A stretch of DNA of 41,864 nt from Paracraurococcus ruber. Lineage in GTDB: Bacteria > Pseudomonadota > Alphaproteobacteria > Acetobacterales > Acetobacteraceae. Location of the stretch: NCBI RefSeq assembly GCF_004353985.1, contig NZ_SMOA01000033.1, positions 1 to 41,864 of the forward strand, in the 5' to 3' direction. This document shows, piece after piece, positions 26,273-37,858 of this stretch. Position 1 is the stretch's first letter. The number at the start of each line of letters is the position of its first letter. The notes beneath the pieces are model-generated. The model was not told the origin of the DNA. It worked only from the letters and a program-made list of their open reading frames with translations, and ran no database searches. Both the position numbers and the translations under genes were made by a program.

Positions 26273-26908
26273 TCACTCTCCCGGCACGTCGAGCAGCGTC
26301 AGCGGCCCGCCCGCGGGCGCGCTGGTCTGGCGGCCGATCATGGAGCCCGGCTTCGGCCGCTCGCCGCGCCGCAGCGCCTCGATCAGCCGGACCGTGCCCT
26401 CGTAGTCGAGATCCTCGTAGTAGTCGTCATCCACCTGCAGGATGGGCGCGTTCACGCAGCCGCCGAGGCATTCCACCTCGCTCAGCGTGAACATGCCGTC
26501 CGCGCTGGTCTGGCCGTAGCCGGCGACATGCGCGGCGTCGCGGCAGGCGCGCGCCACGTCGTCCGACCCGCGCAGCCAGCAGGGCGTGGTGCCGCAGACC
26601 TGCAGGTGGAAGCGCCCGATCGGCTTGGTGTTGAACATGAAGTAGAAGGTGGCGACCTCGTAGACGCGGATGGGCGGCATGCCCAGGCGCTCCGCCACCG
26701 CATCCATGCCCTTCAGCGGCACCCAGGCGCTGCCGGTCTGCCGCTTCATCTGCCGCTGCACCACATAGAGCAGCGGGATCACCGCGCTGGCCTGCTTGCC
26801 CGCCGGGTAGCGGGCGACGATGGTCCCGATCGCCGCCTCGCTCTCCGCATCGAAGGCGAAGCTCTCGGGCTGCGGGATCTCGTTGCTGGTCGAGACGTCC
26901 TCGGTCAT
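26273..26908 (-). CDS. nuoE: NADH-quinone oxidoreductase subunit E
   Basis: The 211-residue thioredoxin-like subunit carries the [2Fe-2S] cluster N1a. All four ligands are visible: C105 and C110 in CGTTPC, C147 and C151 in ECLGGC. The ATG at 26908 shares one base with the nuoD stop (TGATG). A C-terminal tail beyond residue 180 ([16 protein letters not shown]) is typical of alphaproteobacterial NuoE. Confidence 0.98.
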   Translation of the reverse strand: MTEDVSTSNEIPQPESFAFDAESEAAIGTIVARYPAGKQASAVIPLLYVVQRQMKRQTGSAWVPLKGMDAVAERLGMPPIRVYEVATFYFMFNTKPIGRFHLQVCGTTPCWLRGSDDVARACRDAAHVAGYGQTSADGMFTLSEVECLGGCVNAPILQVDDDYYEDLDYEGTVRLIEALRRGERPKPGSMIGRQTSAPAGGPLTLLDVPGE

Positions 26909-28155
26909 CAGCGGTCGATCTCCCCGAAGACGATGTCGAGCGAGCCGATGATCGCCACCGCATCGGCCAGCATATGGCCCTTCGACAGCACCTCCATCGC
27001 CTGCAGATGCGCGAAGCCCGGCGCGCGGATCTTGCAGCGATAGGGCCGGTTGGTGCCGTCGGCCACCATGTACACGCCGAACTCGCCCTTCGGCGCCTCG
27101 GTCACCGTGTAGGTCGCGCCGTCCGGCACGTGATAGCCCTCGGTGTAGAGCTTGAAGTGGTGGATCAGCGCTTCCATGGACCGCTTCATCTCGCCCCGCT
27201 TCGGCGGGACGATCTTGTTGTCCAGGATCTTCACCGGGCCGGGCTTCAGCCGGGCCAGGCATTGCTCCACCAGCCGCAGCGACTGCTTCATCTCCTGGAT
27301 GCGGATGAGGTAGCGGTCATAGCAGTCGCCGTGGCGACCCACGGGGATGTCGAAGTCGAGATCGGCATAGATCTCGTAGGGCTGCGCCTTGCGCAAATCC
27401 CAGGGCACGCCGGACGCGCGCAGGCAGGGGCCGGAGAAGCCCCATTCCATGGCCATCTCGGCGGTCATGACGCCGATATCGACGGTGCGCTGCTTGAAGA
27501 TCCGGTTCTCGGTCAGCAGCCCTTCGAGGTCCTGGAGGAATTTCGGGAACTGCCGGCACCAATTGCCGATGCGGTCCTCCAGCCCCTTCGGGATGTCGCG
27601 GCTGACGCCGCCGGCGCGGAAGTAGTTCACGTGGTAGTGGCTGCCGCCCACCGCCTCGTAGAATTCCAGCAGGTGCTCGCGCTGCTCGAAGCCCCAAAGC
27701 GCCGGGGTGATGGCGCCGCAATCCAGCGCATAGGTCGTGACGTTCAGCAGGTGGTTCAGGATGCGGGTCAGTTCCGCGAACATGGTGCGGATCACCCGCG
27801 CCCGCTCGGGGATCTGGTCCTCGATCCGCAGCAGCCGCTCCACCGCCAGGACGAAGCTGTGCTCCATGCACATGGGGCTCACATAGTCGAGCCGGTCCAT
27901 GTAGGGCATGGCCTGCAGGTAGGTCTTGTACTCCATCAGCTTCTCGGTGCCGCGATGCAGCAGGCCGATATGCGGATCGGCGCGCTCCACCACCTCGCCC
28001 TTCATCTCGAGGATGAGGCGCAGCACGCCATGCGCCGCCGGATGCTGCGGGCCGAAATTGATGGTGTGGCTGTCCACCTCGACGGTGCGGGTGGCGGGTT
28101 CCGCGGCGGCCGCCAGCGGGCCGGCCTCGGACGCCATCGCGGAGCTGCCGCTCAT
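26908..28155 (-). CDS. nuoD: NADH-quinone oxidoreductase subunit D
   Basis: This 415-residue peripheral-arm subunit is related to NiFe-hydrogenase large subunits and forms the quinone pocket with NuoB and NuoH. Visible segments are [32 protein letters not shown] and the closing [11 protein letters not shown]. The hydrogenase metal cysteines are absent, as expected. The N-terminus has about 25 extra low-complexity residues before [12 protein letters not shown]. Its start overlaps nuoC by 4 bp (ATGA). NuoC and NuoD are separate here, unlike the fused E. coli NuoCD. Confidence 0.98.
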   Translation of the reverse strand: MSGSSAMASEAGPLAAAAEPATRTVEVDSHTINFGPQHPAAHGVLRLILEMKGEVVERADPHIGLLHRGTEKLMEYKTYLQAMPYMDRLDYVSPMCMEHSFVLAVERLLRIEDQIPERARVIRTMFAELTRILNHLLNVTTYALDCGAITPALWGFEQREHLLEFYEAVGGSHYHVNYFRAGGVSRDIPKGLEDRIGNWCRQFPKFLQDLEGLLTENRIFKQRTVDIGVMTAEMAMEWGFSGPCLRASGVPWDLRKAQPYEIYADLDFDIPVGRHGDCYDRYLIRIQEMKQSLRLVEQCLARLKPGPVKILDNKIVPPKRGEMKRSMEALIHHFKLYTEGYHVPDGATYTVTEAPKGEFGVYMVADGTNRPYRCKIRAPGFAHLQAMEVLSKGHMLADAVAIIGSLDIVFGEIDR

Positions 28156-28844
28156 GGCTGGGTTCCTTTATCCGCCGGGGGCTTCGGCCCCTCGATGCGG
28201 TTCAGATGCACCTTCTCGTCGCCCGGAAGCGTCGTCATCGCCTCCCACGGGCTGAGGAAGTCGAAATTGCGGAAATCCTGCGTCAGCGTCACCGGCTCGT
28301 AGACGACCTGCTTGCGCTCCTCGTCGTAGCGCACCTCGACATAGCCGGTCAGCGGGAAGTCCTTGCGCAGCGGATGGCCTTCGAACCCATAGTCGGTCAG
28401 CAGCCGGCGCAGGTCGGTCTGTCCCTCGAAGACGATGCCGTACATGTCCCAGGCCTCGCGCTCGTACCAGGTGGCGCAGGGCCAGATGGGCACGACGGAG
28501 GGCACCGGCGTCGCCGCATCGGTCGCGACGACGACGCGGATGCGCTGGTTCAGCGACAGCGACAGCAGGTTGTACACCACCTCGAACCGCAGCGGCTTCT
28601 CCGGCCAGTCGGTGCCGCAGAGATCCATCAGCTGCTCGAAGGCGAGGTGCGGCGCGTCGCGCAGCAGCGTCATCGTGTCCAGCAGCCCGTCGCGGCGGAT
28701 GCGCAACACCAGCTCGGCGCCGCGCTCCACCGCGATCGCCTCCACCGTGCCATTGGGCAGCGCCATGCGCACGGCCTCGCCCAGGGCCTGCAGCGCCTCG
28801 GCGCGGGTCGGGGCCGCCGCTTGCGTCTCGGTCGTATCAGCCAC
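28152..28844 (-). CDS. nuoC: NADH-quinone oxidoreductase subunit C
   Basis: The 230-residue peripheral subunit (30-kDa type) has the family block [39 protein letters not shown], here quoted only by its ends: [10 protein letters not shown] near residue 150 and [11 protein letters not shown] near 178. I select a GTG start at 28844, which overlaps the nuoB stop by 8 bp and gives (M)[17 protein letters not shown]. There is no ATG in frame until well inside the domain, and the upstream frame is nuoB in another phase. Confidence 0.94.
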   Translation of the reverse strand: MADTTETQAAAPTRAEALQALGEAVRMALPNGTVEAIAVERGAELVLRIRRDGLLDTMTLLRDAPHLAFEQLMDLCGTDWPEKPLRFEVVYNLLSLSLNQRIRVVVATDAATPVPSVVPIWPCATWYEREAWDMYGIVFEGQTDLRRLLTDYGFEGHPLRKDFPLTGYVEVRYDEERKQVVYEPVTLTQDFRNFDFLSPWEAMTTLPGDEKVHLNRIEGPKPPADKGTQP

Positions 28845-29433
28845 GCAGGATGGTCCCCGTCCGCCGGATCTTCTTCTGCAGCTGCAGGATGCCGTAGACG
28901 AGGCCTTCCGCCGTCGGCGGGCAGCCGGGCACATAGACATCCACCGGCACGATGCGGTCGCAGCCGCGCACCACGCTGTAGGAATAGTGGTAGTAGCCGC
29001 CGCCATTGGCGCAGCTGCCCATGGAGATGACCCAGCGCGGCTCCGACATCTGGTCGTAGACCTTGCGCAGCGCGGGGGCCATCTTGTTGGTCAGCGTGCC
29101 GGCCACGATCATCACGTCCGACTGCCGCGGCGACCCGCGCGGGATGATGCCGAAGCGGTCGAGGTCGTAGCGCGCCATGTAGGCATGGATCATCGGCACC
29201 GCGCAGCAGGCCAGGCCGAAGGTCATCGGCCACAGGCTGCCGGTGCGCGCCCAGTTCACCACCTTGTCGAGGTTGGCGACGACGAAGCCCTTCTCCTCGA
29301 TCTCGCCGGTGATGCCCTTCACCACCGCATCCTGTGCCGAACCAGGCGGCAGGTGGTCGCGGTTCCAGGCGATCGTGCCTGGCGCGCCGGGGGTGGATCC
29401 CATCGGCGCGACGCTGTCGGTGTTTCCGCTCAT
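28837..29433 (-). CDS. nuoB: NADH-quinone oxidoreductase subunit B
   Basis: This 198-residue subunit holds the terminal [4Fe-4S] cluster N2, which reduces quinone. Its unusual ligands are all present: adjacent C76 and C77 (LACCAVPM), C141 (MGSCANGG) and C171 (VPGCPP). ATG 29433 starts a 45-residue N-terminal extension before the conserved [15 protein letters not shown]. It lies 32 bp after nuoA and overlaps nuoC by 8 bp. Confidence 0.98.
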   Translation of the reverse strand: MSGNTDSVAPMGSTPGAPGTIAWNRDHLPPGSAQDAVVKGITGEIEEKGFVVANLDKVVNWARTGSLWPMTFGLACCAVPMIHAYMARYDLDRFGIIPRGSPRQSDVMIVAGTLTNKMAPALRKVYDQMSEPRWVISMGSCANGGGYYHYSYSVVRGCDRIVPVDVYVPGCPPTAEGLVYGILQLQKKIRRTGTILRG

Positions 29434-29465
29434 GATGCTCTCCGGTCGGGGCGACGGCGCGGCCG

Positions 29466-29834
29466 TCACTCCCAGTCCAGGGCGCCCTTGCGCCATTCGT
29501 AGATGAAGCCGACCGTGAGCACGCCAAGGAAAGCGATCATCGACAGGAAACCGAACCAGCCGATGTCGCCCAGCGCGACGGCCCAGGGGAAGAGGAAGGC
29601 CACCTCGAGGTCGAAGATGATGAAGAGGATCGCGACCAGGTAGAAGCGCACGTCGAAGCGCCGGCGGGTGTCGTCGAAGGGCTCGAACCCGCATTCATAC
29701 GCCGAAAGCTTCTCCGGGTTCGGCTTCTGCCGCGCGACCAGCAGGCTGCCGCCCACCATCGCCGCCGCGATCACCCCGGCGATCACCAGGAAGACCAGGA
29801 TCGGGAAATACTCGGCCAGCAGCGGCTGGGTCAT
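29466..29834 (-). CDS. nuoA: NADH-quinone oxidoreductase subunit A
   Basis: The 122-residue membrane subunit has three helices (ND3-type). The loop between helices 1 and 2 has the conserved [20 protein letters not shown], with C48 the residue that changes exposure in the active/deactive transition of complex I. Next comes [18 protein letters not shown]-like helix 2 with its acidic pair. It is the first gene of the nuo operon, about 120 nt downstream of a promoter candidate. Confidence 0.98.
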   Translation of the reverse strand: MTQPLLAEYFPILVFLVIAGVIAAAMVGGSLLVARQKPNPEKLSAYECGFEPFDDTRRRFDVRFYLVAILFIIFDLEVAFLFPWAVALGDIGWFGFLSMIAFLGVLTVGFIYEWRKGALDWE

Positions 29835-29960
29835 GCTTGCTCCGCCTGTCGTGGCGCCCTCAGCCTGCCATGCAGGGGCCCGCAGAGCCCCGCGGCAGGC
29901 CCCGCCCCGGCTCTTGCCGCAGCGCAGCGCGGGCGGACATTAGCCACGGCGCGCGCGCTT

Positions 29961-29988
29961 CGCATAGAGGCCGAAGCGTCCTACTCAA
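29961..29988 (-). promoter_or_regulatory. Candidate promoter of the nuo operon
   Basis: On the minus strand TTGAGT (29983-29988), a 16-bp spacer and TATGCG (29961-29966) form the best sigma-70-like pair upstream of nuoA. Initiation near 29954 would leave a leader of about 120 nt containing GC-rich hairpins. Confidence 0.45.
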
Positions 29989-30038
29989 GAGCGAGGTGGT
30001 GATTTTTTTGCAGAACGAAAAGGGCCCAAAATGCGGCG

Positions 30039-30070
30039 AAGGCCAGAAACCGTATACGGCTTCTGGCCTT
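30039..30070. repeat. 32-bp near-perfect palindrome downstream of tRNA-Asp
   Basis: AAGGCCAGAA (30039-30048) pairs with TTCTGGCCTT (30061-30070), and the centre CCGTA/TACGG is also symmetric, leaving one mismatched pair (A30049 with C30060). It lies 20 bp beyond the tRNA-Asp 3' end and 50 bp upstream of the nuo promoter. No T-tract follows on the minus strand. It could end the tRNA transcript, be a binding site, or be a dispersed repeat. Confidence 0.6.
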
Positions 30071-30090
30071 CCGCTGGGTTCGTCGCTTGG

Positions 30091-30164
<74 letters not shown>

Positions 30165-30180
30165 TTGCGACGTGACGCGG

Positions 30181-30209
30181 GGTGTATGCCGCGGACCCAG
30201 GGGTGTCAA
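30181..30209 (-). promoter_or_regulatory. Promoter of tRNA-Asp
   Basis: On the minus strand a perfect TTGACA (30204-30209), a 17-bp spacer and TACACC (30181-30186) place initiation about 10 nt before the mature tRNA 5' end. This is one of the strongest promoter matches in the window. Confidence 0.7.
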
Positions 30210-30277
30210 CGCCCGCCGGCAGATTCTTCGCAGGCGGCGGGAGGATGAATGGCGGCGGGGTTCGCCGCTGCGGGGAC

Positions 30278-30349
30278 TGGGCGCTGAGGGATTCGAACCC
30301 CCGGCATCTTCGGTGTAAACGAAGCGCTCTACCGCTGAGCTAAGCGCCC
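30278..30349 (-). tRNA. tRNA-Val (TAC)
   Basis: The 72-nt minus-strand cloverleaf has acceptor GGGCGCT/AGCGCCC, D arm GCTC/GAGC, anticodon stem CTTCG/CGAAG around TTTACAC (anticodon TAC), T arm GGGGG-TTCGAAT-CCCTC, and discriminator A. CCA is not encoded. A small GCGGCG/CGCCGC hairpin follows within 10-26 bp (30252-30268) and may terminate it. Confidence 0.97.
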
Positions 30350-30473
30350 GCCGCGAACCACCCGGCCTGCCGGCGCGGGATGTTGTACCGGGGCCCTGCC
30401 CCGGCAGCCCAGCATGCCGCCGTTGCGCGGCAAAGGCAAAGCGCCGGCGATGCCGCGGCCCATGCCCGGCGGG

Positions 30474-30746
30474 TCAGCCCACCGCGTCCTTCAGCCCCTT
30501 GCCGGCCTTGAATCGCACCGTCGTGCTGGCCGGAAGCACCATCTCCTCGCCGGTGCGGGGATTGCGGCCCTTGCCGGCCTTGCGGGTCGAGGTGGAGAAG
30601 GTCCCGAAGCCCACCAGCCGCACATCCTGCTGCCGCTTCAGCGACCCGGTGATGGCGGCGAACATGGCGTCCACCACCTCGCCCGCCTTGGCCCTGGGCA
30701 GGTCGCCGGCTTCCGCCACCACCGCGATAAGATCATGCTTGTTCAT
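30474..30746 (-). CDS. hupB: DNA-binding protein HU
   Basis: This 90-residue histone-like protein dimerises and bends DNA to organise the nucleoid. It has the HU/IHF core VRLVGFGTFSTSTRKAGKGRNP, where the flexible arm begins, with RNPRTGEEMVLPA and the closing VRFKAGKGLKDAV. The proline at the arm tip that intercalates DNA lies in RNPRTGE. The start MNKHDLIAVVAE matches the family; the in-frame extension upstream is unsupported. It lies downstream of lon in the common lon-hupB order and has its own promoter (30808-30836). HU rather than IHF is inferred from length and neighbourhood. Confidence 0.95.
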   Translation of the reverse strand: MNKHDLIAVVAEAGDLPRAKAGEVVDAMFAAITGSLKRQQDVRLVGFGTFSTSTRKAGKGRNPRTGEEMVLPASTTVRFKAGKGLKDAVG

Positions 30747-30807
30747 CGGACAGCCCCTCGCTCGGGCGGCCCTGGCCGCGTCCGGCCGGGCGCCTCCTGT
30801 CGATTCG

Positions 30808-30836
30808 AATCTGTGCAGCGGGGTCGCCCGCGTCAA
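30808..30836 (-). promoter_or_regulatory. Promoter of hupB
   Basis: TTGACG (30831-30836), a 17-bp spacer and CAGATT (30808-30813) on the minus strand give a strong sigma-70 match. It leaves a leader of about 55 nt before the hupB ATG and lets hupB be expressed apart from lon. Confidence 0.6.
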
Positions 30837-30892
30837 CGCGAGCGAGGCTGGCCGCCGGCGCTTCACGGTTGATTGTGGCGCCCGCAATACGA

Positions 30893-30922
30893 AACGGGGC
30901 GGGCCCGCAGGCCCGCCCCGTT
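30893..30922 (-). terminator. Stem-loop terminator of lon
   Basis: AACGGGGCGGGC and GCCCGCCCCGTT form a perfect 12-bp stem with a 6-nt loop about 25 bp after the lon stop. Only a short T-containing tract (TCGTATT) follows on the minus strand, so termination may be partial or need Rho. Confidence 0.55.
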
Positions 30923-30947
30923 CCAAGGTTCCGTGCTGCGCCGGCGG

Positions 30948-33362
<2,415 letters not shown>

Positions 33363-33441
33363 TGTGGACCTCGCTGAAGGACAGTCGACGCCGGCACCAC
33401 CCGCATTCGGCATGCTGCCAGGCGTCACGGGATTGCCGATG

Positions 33442-33469
33442 AGATGGGAACCCGGCAGTCCCCAACAAT
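33442..33469 (-). promoter_or_regulatory. Candidate sigma-32 (heat-shock) promoter of lon
   Basis: CCCATCT (complement of 33442-33448) matches the sigma-32 minus-10 consensus CCCATnT fully. ATTGTTG (33463-33469) lies 14 bp upstream, sharing only the TTG core with CTTGAAA. Initiation near 33434 leaves about 70 nt of leader. lon is a classical sigma-32 gene in E. coli, which supports but does not prove this. Confidence 0.4.
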
Positions 33470-33482
33470 CCCTTGAAATGGA

Positions 33483-33505
33483 GGGCGGCCGTGCATCGGC
33501 CGCCC
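33483..33505 (-). terminator. Stem-loop downstream of clpX
   Basis: GGGCGGCCG (33483-33491) pairs perfectly with CGGCCGCCC (33497-33505) over a 5-nt loop, 26 bp after the clpX stop. The trailing sequence CTCCATTTCAAG on the minus strand is only weakly T-rich. Confidence 0.5.
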
Positions 33506-33530
33506 CGGTCCGGCATTGCGGCTGGCAGGC

Positions 33531-34787
<1,257 letters not shown>

Positions 34788-34865
34788 GGGCACTCCGCCT
34801 GGATGGGCTGACCGGGGCCGCCGCGGCCTTCCGGGTCGGGAAGGCGCAGCCGGTCCCGGCTCCGA

Positions 34866-34923
34866 CCCCCGTAGCCGAGGGGGGACCTGGGGTGGGACTG
34901 TAGCCCCCCTGTCATCAGGGGGG
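34866..34923 (-). terminator. Two stem-loops between clpP and clpX
   Basis: The first, CCCCCCTG/CAGGGGGG with loop TCAT (34904-34923), is an 8-bp perfect stem about 100 bp after clpP. The second is CCCCC/GGGGG at 34866-34884. No T-tract follows either. They may partially terminate or protect the clpP message. No convincing clpX promoter was found in the 232-bp gap. Confidence 0.4.
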
Positions 34924-35019
34924 AAGCATAACGGCAGGCGCCGGCGGCCGCCGGTCGCAACCGGGACGGCAACATCGCGTCAGGATGCCGCCCGGGCCGG
35001 CGACCGGGGCCGGTCGGGA

Positions 35020-35664
35020 TCAGGCCTTGGTCTCGGCGCCGGGGGCGGCCGGCCGCTGCTCGACCACCTGGTCGATCAGGCCGAAATCCCGGGCTTCCTC
35101 GGCCGACATGTAGGTGTCGCGCTCCAGCTTCCGCTCGATCGCCTCGATCGGCTGGCCGGTGTGCTTCACGTAGATCTCGTTCAGCCGCTGCCGCAGCTTC
35201 AGGATCTCGCGCGCCTGGATCTCGATGTCCGTCGCCTGGCCCTGGGCGCCGCCGGAGGGCTGGTGGACCATGATGCGGCTGTTCGGCAGGGCGAAGCGCT
35301 TGTCCTTGGCGCCGGCGGTCAACAGCAGGGATCCCATGGAGGCGGCCTGGCCGATGCACACCGTGCTCACCGGGCTGCGGATATACTGCATGGTGTCGTA
35401 CATCGCGAGGCCCGAGGAGACCACGCCGCCCGGACTGTTGATGTAGAAGGCGATGTCCTTGTTCGGATTCTCGCTCTCGAGGAACAGCAGCTGGGCGCAG
35501 ATCAGGGCCGAGACCTGGTCGAAGACCGGGCCGGTCAGGAAGATGATCCGCTCCTTCAGCAGGCGCGAATAGATGTCGAAGGCCCGCTCGCCCCGCGCCG
35601 TCTGCTCGACGACCATCGGCACCAGGGTGTTGTTGTAGACCTCGACCGGATCACGATCCCGCAT
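35020..35664 (-). CDS. clpP: ATP-dependent Clp protease proteolytic subunit ClpP
   Basis: The 214-residue serine protease assembles as a 14-mer barrel capped by ClpX or ClpA. The catalytic triad is S109 (GQAASMGS), H134 (IMVHQPSGG) and D183 ([11 protein letters not shown]), almost the same numbering as E. coli (S111, H136, D185). ATG 35664 has GAGGAA 5-6 bp upstream; seven further in-frame codons upstream would include this ribosome-binding site and are rejected. It lies between tig and clpX, the common alphaproteobacterial order. Confidence 0.98.
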   Translation of the reverse strand: MRDRDPVEVYNNTLVPMVVEQTARGERAFDIYSRLLKERIIFLTGPVFDQVSALICAQLLFLESENPNKDIAFYINSPGGVVSSGLAMYDTMQYIRSPVSTVCIGQAASMGSLLLTAGAKDKRFALPNSRIMVHQPSGGAQGQATDIEIQAREILKLRQRLNEIYVKHTGQPIEAIERKLERDTYMSAEEARDFGLIDQVVEQRPAAPGAETKA

Positions 35665-35999
35665 GGGAATTCCTCTTCGACTCAAAGGCTCGACACGGCG
35701 ATGGCAACCGATGCCGGCCGGCGGGCAAGGCTAACCGGCAGGGGTTAATGTGGTGCATCGGCACCGCCGCCGGAAGCCCCGGCCGTTCGGCGGGGGTCGC
35801 ATGCCGGGGTGGCTGGAAACTGAACCGCTGCCGCTTCAGGGCGGGGCGGCCGCCGCACCGCCCGGCGCCCCGGGCCACGCGGCCCGCCGGCCGGGACGAA
35901 TCGCCCGCCGGGGAATGCCCGGCGGGCGGGGACTCGCGGATCTCGGGGGGCCTTTCGGCCCCCGGCCGGGGGTCGCCGGGGAAGCAGCGCCCCCCGGCA
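35665..35999. other. Intergenic region between clpP and tig
   Basis: No gene is supported. Next to tig are two stem-loops (35902-35928 and 35946-35963). Nearer clpP, CTTGCCC (35723-35729) and GCCATCG (35699-35705) on the minus strand are 17 bp apart and recall a sigma-32 promoter, but the spacing is long and the match poor, so I do not call it. The remainder shows nothing recognisable. Confidence 0.5.
35902..35963 (-). terminator. Tandem stem-loops downstream of tig
   Basis: GGGGGCC/GGCCCCC (35946-35963, 4-nt loop) and CGCCCGCCGGG/CCCGGCGGGCG (35902-35928, 5-nt loop) follow the tig stop. Both are strong stems but lack a T-tract; the second is followed by ATTCGTCCC on the minus strand. Confidence 0.5.
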
Positions 36000-37349
36000 T
36001 CAAGCGGTGGTCTGGGGCGCCGTCAGCTCCTCGGGGGAGACCTGCTTGTCCGTGACCTGGGCCAGCTCCAGCATGAAATCCACCACCTTCTCCTCGAAGA
36101 TGGGGCTGCGGAGGTTGTTCGCCGCCTCGGGGTTCTTGCGGAAGAACTCCATCACCTGCTGCTCCTGCCCCGGGTAGCGCGCGGCTTCCTGCCGCATGGC
36201 GCGGGCCAGCTCGTCGCCGGTGACGGTGATGTTGTTGGTCCGGCCGATCTCGGACAGCAGCAGGCCGAGCCGGATGCGGCGCTCCGCGATGCCGCGGTAC
36301 TCCGCCTTCAGCGTCTCCTCGTCCTTGCCCTTGTCGTCGTCGTCCAGGCGGCCGGCCTTCAGGTCCTGCTCCACCCGCTGCCAGATCTGGCCGAACTCCG
36401 CCTCCACCATGCCCTGCGGCACCGGGAAATCGGCCTTCTCCGCCAGCCCGTCCAGCAGGGCGCGCTTCACCTTCAGCCGGGCCAGCTGGTCGTATTCCTG
36501 CTGCAGGCTGCCCTTCACGGCATCCTTCAGCGCGTCCAGCGTCTCGAAGCCGATCGACTTCGCCAACTCCTCGTCGGCCGGCGGCGTCACCGCGCGCTTC
36601 AGCGCCTTGGCGGTCACGGTGAAGGTCGCCGCCTTGCCGGCCAGGTCCTTCGAGCCGTAGTCCTCCGGGAAGGTCACCTTCACCAGCCGCTCGTCGCCGA
36701 TGTTCATCCCGACCAGCTGCTCGGTGAAGCCGGGGATGAAGCCCGGCCCGTCCACCTCGACCGGCATGTCGGTCGCGGTGCCGCCCGGGAAGGCCTCGCC
36801 CGGCCCCTCCTCGCCCTCGGCCGGGTCGATGCGGCCGACGAAGTCGCAGACCAGGATGTCGCCCTTCTCGGTCGGCTTCGGCTCGGCCACCTCCTCGAGC
36901 TTGCGGTTGCGGGAGGCGATGGTCTCCAGCGCCTTCTGCACCTGCTCCTCGGACGCCTCGGCCTTCAGCCGCTCCACCGCGATGCCGGCGAAGTCGGGCA
37001 TGGCGATGTCGGGCATCACCTCCAGCTCGACCTTGAACTCCAGGTCGGCCTCGGGGGCGAAATTCACCAGCTCGATCTTCGGCTGCAGGGCCGGGCGCAG
37101 GCCACGGTCGGTGACGACCTGGTCGGTCGCCTTGTTGACGGACTGCTCCAGCACCTCGCCCATCACCGCCTGGCCGTAGCGCTGCTCCACCACCTTGGCG
37201 GGCACCTTGCCGGGGCGGAAGCCGGGCAGGCGGAGGTCGCGGCCCAGCTCGGCCAGGCGCTTGCTGCGCTCGGCCGCGATGTCGCCGGCGGGGACCACCA
37301 CCGTGAAGGCCCGCTTCAGACCCTCGTTCGCGACCTCGGTCACCTGCAT
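36000..37349 (-). CDS. tig: Trigger factor
   Basis: This 449-residue ribosome-associated chaperone and prolyl isomerase meets nascent chains at the exit tunnel. The ribosome-binding signature GFRPGKVP lies in the N-terminal domain near residues 44-51. The FKBP-type isomerase domain spans about 160-245 (GDILVCDFVGRIDP through FPEDYGSKDLAGKAATF), and the helical C-terminal chaperone arms follow. ATG 37349 gives MQVTEVANEGLKRAFTV, the normal start; the frame continues upstream through tRNA-Leu without a stop, which is chance. It lies 41 bp downstream of tRNA-Leu in the same direction, so it may share that promoter, and upstream of clpP-clpX-lon. Confidence 0.97.
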   Translation of the reverse strand: MQVTEVANEGLKRAFTVVVPAGDIAAERSKRLAELGRDLRLPGFRPGKVPAKVVEQRYGQAVMGEVLEQSVNKATDQVVTDRGLRPALQPKIELVNFAPEADLEFKVELEVMPDIAMPDFAGIAVERLKAEASEEQVQKALETIASRNRKLEEVAEPKPTEKGDILVCDFVGRIDPAEGEEGPGEAFPGGTATDMPVEVDGPGFIPGFTEQLVGMNIGDERLVKVTFPEDYGSKDLAGKAATFTVTAKALKRAVTPPADEELAKSIGFETLDALKDAVKGSLQQEYDQLARLKVKRALLDGLAEKADFPVPQGMVEAEFGQIWQRVEQDLKAGRLDDDDKGKDEETLKAEYRGIAERRIRLGLLLSEIGRTNNITVTGDELARAMRQEAARYPGQEQQVMEFFRKNPEAANNLRSPIFEEKVVDFMLELAQVTDKQVSPEELTAPQTTA

Positions 37350-37390
37350 CGTATCGTTTCCATCAGCCCAGAGAAGGACAGGCAGCCTGG

Positions 37391-37472
37391 TGCGGGCGGA
37401 GGGACTTGAACCCCCACGGCTTGCGCCACTGGAACCTAAATCCAGCGTGTCTGCCAATTCCACCACGCCCGC
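37391..37472 (-). tRNA. tRNA-Leu (TAG)
   Basis: The 82-nt minus-strand gene has acceptor GCGGGCG/CGCCCGC, anticodon stem CTGGA/TCCAG around TTTAGGT (anticodon TAG), the long variable arm expected of class II leucine tRNA, T loop TTCAAGT, and discriminator A. CCA is not encoded. It sits directly upstream of tig. Confidence 0.97.
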
Positions 37473-37502
37473 GCGGCCAGCCCGCGAAGATCGAAGGGGC
37501 CG

Positions 37503-37530
37503 CGTGTAGCGCAGGCATGGCGGGTTTGAA
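37503..37530 (-). promoter_or_regulatory. Candidate promoter of tRNA-Leu (and possibly tig)
   Basis: TTCAAA (37525-37530), a 16-bp spacer and TACACG (37503-37508) on the minus strand. The minus-10 resembles the TACACC of the tRNA-Asp promoter. It is back-to-back with the toxin-antitoxin promoter 28 bp away. Confidence 0.35.
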
Positions 37531-37557
37531 AGGAGGGCGGGGCGGCGACCATGCCGG

Positions 37558-37586
37558 TTGCAGCCGACTGGTCGGCCGACTAGTCT
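37558..37586 (+). promoter_or_regulatory. Promoter and likely operator of the toxin-antitoxin pair
   Basis: TTGCAG (37558-37563), exactly 17 bp, then TAGTCT (37581-37586). The predicted start of transcription (about 37592-37594) coincides with the antitoxin ATG at 37594, implying a leaderless message. Inside the spacer and minus-10 lies a 10-bp direct repeat with one mismatch, CCGACTGGTC (37564-37573) and CCGACTAGTC (37576-37585), 12 bp apart. Antitoxins of this family repress their own operon by binding repeats overlapping the promoter, so this is the probable operator. Confidence 0.55.
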
Positions 37587-37593
37587 ATCCGCC

Positions 37594-37854
37594 ATGGACG
37601 GCAGCATCGGCGCCTATGAGGCGAAGACCCATCTCTCCGCCCTGCTCGACCGGGTGGAGAAGGGCGAGAGCCTGACCATCACGCGCAACGGCAGGCCGGT
37701 CGCGCGGCTGGTGCCGGTGGAGGCGGCGCAGGCGGCGCCGGATGCGGCGCAGGCCGTCGCCTCCCTCCTCGCCTTCCGGGAAGCGTTGCGGTCGAAGGGC
37801 GCGCAGGTCACCCGGGCGGAGATCCGCGGCTGGATCGAAGACGGGCGGCGCTGA
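37594..37854 (+). CDS. Type II antitoxin, Phd/YefM family
   Basis: The 86-residue protein opens with MDGSIGAYEAKTHLSALLDR and continues VEKGESLTITRNGRPVARLVPV, the Phd/YefM DNA-binding and dimerisation fold (strand-helix-helix-strand). The C-terminal third (SLLAFREALRSKGAQVTRAEI) is the segment that would wrap around and block the toxin. ATG 37594 is chosen because it lies at the predicted transcription start and begins the domain; the in-frame ATG at 37558 is inside the promoter. The PIN toxin follows after 4 bp. The pair is on the strand opposite to most of its neighbours, consistent with accessory DNA, though base composition is not different. Confidence 0.9.
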   Translation: MDGSIGAYEAKTHLSALLDRVEKGESLTITRNGRPVARLVPVEAAQAAPDAAQAVASLLAFREALRSKGAQVTRAEIRGWIEDGRR

Positions 37855-37858
37855 CGCC

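Noticed and set aside
23077-26490. 1137-codon plus-strand open frame opposite nuoG and nuoF
   Set aside because: Antisense shadow caused by high GC at third codon positions; nuoG and nuoF are certain from their cluster ligands.
35699-35729. Sigma-32 promoter for clpP
   Set aside because: The CTTGCCC and GCCATCG boxes are 17 bp apart and the minus-10 misses key bases; too weak to call.
37350-37607. N-terminal extension of trigger factor across tRNA-Leu
   Set aside because: The open frame includes the tRNA gene itself; the family start is the methionine at 37349.
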